In this document: positions 57,983 through 64,000 of the stretch, piece by piece
How the letters are laid out: the number at the start of each line of letters is the position of its first letter
Numbering within the stretch: the first letter of the stretch is position 1
Assembly: GCA_032622095.1 (NCBI GenBank)
Contig: CP136061.1
Coordinates: 97,955,345 to 98,019,344, forward strand
Reading direction: 5' to 3'
Length of the DNA stretch: 64,000 nt
From: Siphonodentalium dalli
Taxonomy: Eukaryota > Mollusca > Scaphopoda > Gadilida > Siphonodentaliidae
Position numbers and translations under genes: made by a program
The notes under the pieces: generated by a model
The model's database searches: none
Told to the model about the DNA's origin: nothing
The model's input: the letters and a program-made list of their open reading frames with translations, nothing else

Positions 57983-59010
57983 CTATATATATATATATTT
58001 CTGGTTCATATATGCAGTAACTGAATGTTAGTTTAAATTATGTATAATATACACACCTCACAATTTATACATGTGTATCATTATGGCATCATATATACAT
58101 GTACACTCGATTGCTATAAGCTGTTACATATAATTGTTTCAGATAAACTTAAAATTAGAACATTCCACACCTGAACGGCATCGGAAAATTGGTACTGATT
58201 CGGTGTCAGAAAATTGGTACCAATTCACTACCTGAATGTAGGCACCAATTCGCCATCGGAAATTTGGTAACAAATCAACACCTATCCTGGCACCGAACCA
58301 GCACCAAACTGGTGCATGGTTTATAGCACCGTAAAAATGGTATCATACACACCTCATAATATATACATGTGCATAATTATGGCAGCATATATACATGTAC
58401 ACTCGATTACTATAATCTGTTACATATAATTGTTTCCATAACATACCATACCTGAACGGCATCGGAAAATTGGTACCGATTCGGTGTCAGAAAATTGGTA
58501 CCAATTCACTACCGGAAAGTAGGCACCAATTCGCTATCGCAAATTTGGTACCAAATCAACACCTTGCTTTCGGCACCAATCATGCAGCACTGAACCAGCA
58601 CCAAACTGGTGCATGGTTAGCACCGTAAAATTGTGATGGTAACCTGGCACCAAACCAATAACAGACTGGTACATGGTTATCACCATATAATATATTTGAT
58701 TACTAAAAAAAAAAAAAAATCTTGTAAATATATATAATTTTATATTTTATTTTTAAAAAAATATATCCATTTTTTTAAATGTTTAAATATATGTATGTTA
58801 ATTTTTTATTTTTTTGTTGTTAAATAATAAAATATATATTATATATATGGTGATAACCAGGTACCAGTCTGGTATTGGTTTGGTGCCATATTACCATCAC
58901 AATTTTGATGGTGCTAACCGTGCACCAGTTTGGTGCTGATTCAGTGCCAGGATACCATCACCTCGTTATCCGGCACCGAACTGGTGCCGAATTGGTGCCG
59001 CAATGTTTAC
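57426..59010. repeat. GGTACC-rich repeats in the dystroglycan intron
   Basis: A unit with CGGCATCGGAAAATTGGTACCGATTCGG, TCAGAAAATTG and CACCAATTCGC recurs at about 57433 (weak), 57713, 58177 and 58457. An inverted pair of about 115 bases (58585-58700 and 58843-58955, GCACCAAACTGGTGC, CCAAACCAATA) encloses an AT-rich loop. An (AT)n microsatellite fills about 57927-57998. No coding potential. Confidence 0.8.
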
Positions 59011-59219
59011 TGGGATATATTTAATGTAACCTATAAATCAACCGTGTACATGTGTTATCTGGTTTATTAATTTGATACATGTATTTTATATGTTTATAAC
59101 TTTATAGGCCACCATGCAGACTATTTGTGGTTATCTTTGAATATGTTTATACTTTATAGCATAGCACGTGGTATTGCTTGTTTCATTGTCTTATGGTCAT
59201 GTATTCATTTATTTATATA

Positions 59220-59241
59220 TTTTTTTTCCGTGTAATTTCAG
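59220..59241 (+). promoter_or_regulatory. Splice acceptor of the dystroglycan last exon
   Basis: A T-rich tract followed by CCGTGTAATTTCAG ends at 59241, directly before coding sequence. The open frame continues upstream to an ATG at 59178, but those residues are hydrophobic noise from the intron, so the exon is taken to start at 59242 in phase 1. Confidence 0.85.
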
Positions 59242-60419
59242 AGCAAGCCAATTCACCGCCGAGACCCTTCGAGAAAATCGGAGAGCTCACCGCATACCAA
59301 GGAGAGGTCTTCCGATATAAAATACGCAACACAACCTTTGTGGACGAGGACGGCGGCGCAGACAGCTTAGATATCTCAGTCCGTCTACCCCATGGAGATA
59401 TCCCTTTGAATTTCTGGATTCAGTACGACGAAAATTCACATTCGTTAGAAGGATTACCGCTTCATGCAGACAGTCGGGGTTCACCATATAAGTTCCCCAT
59501 CGTAGCAAGTGATTCGAAATGGGAGGAGTTTATAGACACGTTTGAGATCTCCATCAACAACACTGCATCTCGGTCACTTCCAGCTACGCATCTCTTCTAT
59601 ATAACTCTACACAATAGTTACCGTCGCTTCATCGCGTCTCGTGAGAAAGCCATAGATTTGGTGGAAAAACTAGCGCATTTCTTTGGAGACAAGAGTGCTC
59701 GCTATATCGACGTAGTTGATATTCGTAAAGGATCCGTGGTACTCGTGTGGTCTAACAGTTCTCTGTCCGGATTCGACTGTAAGAACTATTCAATATCGCA
59801 TCTACATAATTTTATGGTAGATTCTTACGGAAGACCAAAAGGAGAATTTGCATCTGCGTTGCATCCGTTCACTGTTTCTTCTGTGGATTTAAAAACTCTC
59901 GGTTCGTGCTCCCCGTTACCTGTCGCGCCACAGCAGTCTTCTGTCTTTGACATTTGGGCGTCGGTGATTTTGCCTGCCATTATAGCCGTTATAATATTGC
60001 TTATACTAGTCATCATAATGGTGTTCATATATTGGAAGTGTTCGCGCACGCGACAACGACAAGCGGACACGCCCACCGAGTTTAAACGTCGCACGAAACC
60101 CATTATTCTTCCTAACGACATAGAGTACGATGATCCGTCACTGCGACCTCAGAGCCCACTCATTCTCCCGTCTGACGAATCGAACGCACCCGACACGCCA
60201 ACTTCAAACGGCACTCCAGCTACGCAATACACGGGACCAGCATTTCAGACATTTACAGACAGCCCGAATGGCGACGCGAACGGAAGTGCTAGCAACGGCG
60301 TAGCAACTGGTAAGGGGCCGAACCCACCAGCATACCGGCCACCTAAAGACATGCCACCAGCTTATCGGTTACCACCACCATATACTCGCCAAACAGCGGA
60401 TCGTCGGAAGTGTGATTAG
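59242..60419 (+). CDS. DAG1: Dystroglycan, C-terminal exon
   Basis: Terminal exon (392 codons, stop TAG 60417-60419) of dystroglycan, the membrane receptor linking extracellular matrix to dystrophin. Numbering from the in-frame ATG at 59178, residues about 28-130 form a cadherin-like domain (AYQGEVFRYKI, DISVRLPHG, SLEGLPL). Residues about 131-250 are SEA-like. They include KG185-S186VVLVW, matching the alpha/beta self-cleavage site, where vertebrate beta-dystroglycan starts with Ser before VV-x-x-W. Cysteines 201 and 244 correspond to the conserved beta-subunit disulfide. A transmembrane helix spans about 261-285, followed by KCSRTRQRQ. The cytoplasmic tail is proline-rich and ends with PPAY, PPAY and PPPY (399-402); PPxY binds the dystrophin WW domain. 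Unlike vertebrates, residues TRQTADRRKCD follow PPPY. The N-terminal and mucin-like regions lie in unseen upstream exons. Gene symbol by homology. Confidence 0.93.
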
Positions 60420-60661
60420 ATATGAATGTATTGTTAGATTTCATGGAGTAAAATAACTGGTATATAGCTTAGCATTATGCAAATCAAATATTGGAAAATG
60501 CTATATAATTTGTTATTTCATTTAGCAGGTTGCTTGCCATTGCACTATATATATATATATCGTTGATTGACTGGATCACGTCACATAGATGCTCTGCGCG
60601 CGTATCACAAAACATTGCCAGTTCATTCCCATCACTGCCAGAGATTAACATACTTAAATTT
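60420..60661 (+). other. Dystroglycan 3' UTR, proximal part
   Basis: Sequence between the stop codon and the start of the visible part of the long duplication. AT-rich, no structure noted. It is not visible in copy 1 because the window begins just after the corresponding point. Confidence 0.6.
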
Positions 60662-63600
60662 TATGTTTTTGCTGTGCAAATAACATTATGTTTGGACGTC
60701 GGTCAGCTTCATACACTTCAACATCTTGTTTGTTTCTATAGATAAAGTTGGTTCAGCGATTGGTTTTCTTATATAATAAAACTGCATGAGAACACTAAAA
60801 TGACCGAGTAGCTATTAAATTTTCCATGGCATTTTGATTTTAGAAACAATACAGTTATTTTACTCCCTGTTAGATATGTAAATGTTATGATTTGTTGTTA
60901 ATGTTTGTGATGAGCGTATATGATTAATTTTAACTTCGTAAACAGTATACACGGGTTCACCATATAGCATTGTATTTACACAATCACACCCATGGTAAAG
61001 GGGTCCTCTAAGTCGATATGATGTTCATGGGTCCTGCTATATGATATATTGGTGGGGCAAAATAATGACGTTAAGATAAAGTGTTGTCATTTTAGATATC
61101 TCTGGTTATTTTTGGTATATGTCGGCACTTAATTCTCGATGAAAGCCTGTATTTTGATCATCAGAAAGCATGATTTGGAAAAGTAAACACGGAAGTGAGA
61201 GAAAAAAGTCAACGCGGAAGTGAATCGTCTACTAAAATCCAACAGTGTTGCGCGCGCATCACAATTTCACCTATTCATTTCGCAATAGAGTTAATTCGTG
61301 ACGTCACGGAGTCCCAATAAAAAGTTATATTGTAGAGTCGGGAGTCCAATATGACTTTCGGGAATCCAATATTACTTTTTCCAGGACTATCACGTGGCGG
61401 CTTTTGCCCAATCGGAAATGGGGTTAGTTAAGGGATAGATAATAATATGCTTTATGTAGGCAATATATATCGTGAGCTGTGGATAAATATAATTATAATC
61501 ATGAATGCTTTTTAACATTTCATCGAATCGCTCGGATTAGCCAAATACCACGATATATTGGTACAAATTTCCCCACCATTATCAGAGCTAACTCATCAGG
61601 ACCCACGAACATCATATAAACTTAGCAGGGCCTTTTTTATCAGGGGTGAATACCTCCATGACCACCGAACTTCACTTGTCCAAAGATACTTAATTGGATT
61701 TGACAGCAAGTTAAACACAATTACATAAGCCGATATTCGGTTAACCAGGTCAAACTAAAAATTACTTAAAACCGACGGTATTCTTATAAAGGGGCTTCAT
61801 TCGTTAATTTTCAAAAAATATCAAGTTCAATATCGGTCTGAAGGGGCAATCATTATCCATTATAACCAATGTGTGATATATTCATATTATCACAACAGTG
61901 TGTTGATCCTTGTCGTAGTATCACGTCGCGTTGAGGTGGGCAGATTGCTGGATCAAACGAGTTGCCACAGGCAACGAGTTTGATCCGGAAATCTGCCCAC
62001 CTCAACGAGACGTGGTGCGATGACACGGATCAACTCACTCCTGTGATAAAAGGTTTTATATATGACGCCCAGTTTACAATAATAACAATTTAATTACATA
62101 TTTTTTGTCACTTTAGCAGTTCAATTTTCTTACTATAGTTTATTTTTAACGGATAAATAGTTAGTTGTCGTCAATTCGGCACATCTTGGCAATTTCCGTA
62201 GGAGTGTGATATGATTTGATCCAGGGAAATCTCACTCAGTGTGATCCGACGATTTGGATTAGATAGTCAAACAATAGTGGTATTTAGGGAAGAATAGACG
62301 CAGTGATATAATAAATTACTATAACACCTGTTCACCTTCACTATATGAGAGCTATGTTCTAATTATATAAAAATACTACGAGGTGCCTGCAAAATTACCA
62401 AGCAAATTTGTCAGCGCGTGATCCTACCCTTAAATGCTCACTTAATGTTCGAGTCGCCGATTATTTTTTTAAAGTGACTTGATATACGGTTTTAATAATA
62501 ATATAGGCCATAAAATATGATTAAAATACTATAATTCATCACCATTTGAAACGTATGTGTCTCAGAAGATGCCCATAGAAAATAGAAAACAGCTTAAATC
62601 ATAGGAAGATTACCGCCGTTTGGATCACATAATGCAATAGAATTCAAATTTAAGATCTATTTCGAATGAAAGGGGAATAACTCTATATATAAAATACCTC
62701 TTCATTTAAAATAATACACTTTTTCTACAATTTAGATGACTCAACAAAAACAACATGTTCACAGTTTATTTTACACCGGAAAAGTTGATAATACAACGTG
62801 TTGGGTCTTCCTCTTTCAAATGGCATATATTTTATATAATGTGATCTGGGGGTTCGAAAATTAAGTGGGCCTTGACATTGTCTTTTTATTGACATTCTGA
62901 ACCTGGTGAGACTGAAGGGTGGATGCTTGATTGTACACATGTGTAAGGTTGATGTTCTGTGAGTTTACGATTATGTGTGTATGTACATGTACTACTATCA
63001 GTAGCTGGAGCCTCTAATTCAGGTCAGAATTCAAGTTCATTTTTTGAACAGCATTTCGTAATGTAAACATCTAAGCAAATAACTCTACCGACATTGAAAG
63101 ACCGTATTGTTGCTATATTTATTCTAAATTATATCGATTTGATTCAGGTTTATTCGGTGTATAAATATATTATTTATGGAGCGGTAACATCGGTTAAAAA
63201 TAAATGTATATATGGTGAAAACACAGGTGAAACTGGCGAGGATTACCCGAATAAATGGATGCTAGTATGACAGTATCATGCAATATGATGCAATTGTTTG
63301 ATTGACCTGTTAGGTAAATTTGTATGTCACCTGTCTGAATTAGATATATGCGTCTTTCGGTCCATATTGGATGCTGAGCAAAACTAAGAGAAATAACTCT
63401 ATTATAGAAAGGGAGACAACTCTATTTTCTAGTTACCACTTCCATAACTCTATTTTAATTTGATAATCACGTCATATTATAAATCGATGGTTTCTGTGAT
63501 ATGGTATTTCAGTTTTGTGTCCTCTACGTTTTGGATACAAGTTACACGTATTCGTGTGTATTCTCTTTGGTATGTGTGACATAACCCAGTGTTCACAATG

Positions 63601-64000
63601 TATATGTGCTGATTTTATTACGCTTTATACTAAGTTGAATGTTTTCGCACTGTATTATATTGTTTATGAAGACTTTCTAAGAATGAGAATAAATTATTAT
63701 TGAGGAAGTGTTGTCTTGTGTTATCAGATTCAGATTCATTTATTCACCATTCGCCATATACATTAGGCATATTAGGCGGTCAGGTCCTGCTCGAAGTGAA
63801 AACAACAGAAGAAGGTACACCATGCCAATTATATTCCAGTTTGAATGAACGAGTTTAAAGCGAAAGGCCACAAATTAATGTGAAACATGCATGAATATGT
63901 ATACTGTATACACAGATATACACACGTGTATACATATGTATACATAAAATAAACATAGCAATTCACATTTATATCCATAGATTAGTGTACTATCCTAGTT
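60662..64000. repeat. Long direct repeat, copy 2 (matches 1-3339)
   Basis: Second copy of the 3.3-kb segment. It begins within the dystroglycan 3' UTR or flank and runs to the window end. It contains the same inverted repeat (about 61000-61636) and foldback (61885-62052). Confidence 0.95.
60775..60780 (+). promoter_or_regulatory. Candidate polyadenylation signal
   Basis: AATAAA 356 bases after the dystroglycan stop codon, the first canonical signal downstream on the plus strand that I noticed. The identical site occurs at 114-119 in the other copy. Confidence 0.5.

Noticed and set aside
15489-60419. FN3 exon as part of the dystroglycan gene
   Set aside because: The strand agrees but the exon ends in phase 0 while the dystroglycan exon needs phase 1, and dystroglycan family members are not known to me to carry FN3 domains. 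Intermediate exons would be required.
1-64000. tRNA, rRNA or snRNA genes
   Set aside because: I looked for T-loop GGTTCRAATCC-type boxes and conserved rRNA/snRNA blocks and found none with supporting context.

Overview
This is a 64-kb stretch of an intron-rich, AT-rich animal nuclear genome dominated by transposable elements. A dystroglycan-type last exon with canonical splice signals, BEL/Pao, LINE, hAT-like, Harbinger-like and TTAA-type elements, and many TACATGTA and ACCGGTA motifs suggest a marine invertebrate, probably a lophotrochozoan such as a mollusc. The phylum is inference; no species can be named.

Layout. 1-3339 is a direct repeat, apparently identical, of 60662-64000 (offset exactly 60,661 bp), so the window covers slightly more than one period of a very large duplication, a circular molecule or an assembly overlap. 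5.3-6.1 kb holds a decayed plus-strand LINE fragment. 7.3-10.45 kb holds a 466-bp direct repeat flanking an antisense LINE fragment. 11.27 kb and 15.49 kb hold two candidate plus-strand exons that join in frame into an intracellular protein beginning with a fibronectin type III domain. An unidentified lysine-rich ORF lies between them.

16.1-39.2 kb is one nested transposon complex on the minus strand. A BEL/Pao retrotransposon has gag at 39.2-37.9 kb and pol at 20.75-16.1 kb. It is split by a 17,154-bp insertion with CACTG...CAGTG ends and a 2-bp TA duplication. Its pol is split again by a 2.5-kb LINE with an 11-bp target duplication. The 17-kb insertion carries TTAA-type miniature elements, two inverted hAT-like copies with perfect 8-bp duplications, a roughly 380-bp satellite array, foldbacks, a 43-base G run and a few possible minus-strand exons. 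No transposase was recognised in it.

41-52 kb holds two miniature elements with TTAA|AGGGGTACTG ends, a decayed CACTA/EnSpm-like transposase gene (minus strand, 47.06-44.97 kb), and a Harbinger-like element with TTA duplications. Part of the Harbinger-like element and its flank form a near-identical 1,671-bp tandem duplication. 52.2-59.2 kb is non-coding and ends in GGTACC-rich repeats inside the dystroglycan intron. 59,242-60,419 is the dystroglycan terminal exon, the only confidently identified host gene.

The genes do not form a pathway. Host content is dystroglycan plus possibly one FN3 protein; most other coding sequence is transposon-derived and broken by stops, frameshifts, truncations or nested insertions. 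Target-site duplications give a relative chronology: BEL/Pao first, then the LINE and the 17-kb CACTG element, then the miniature and hAT-like elements inside the latter.
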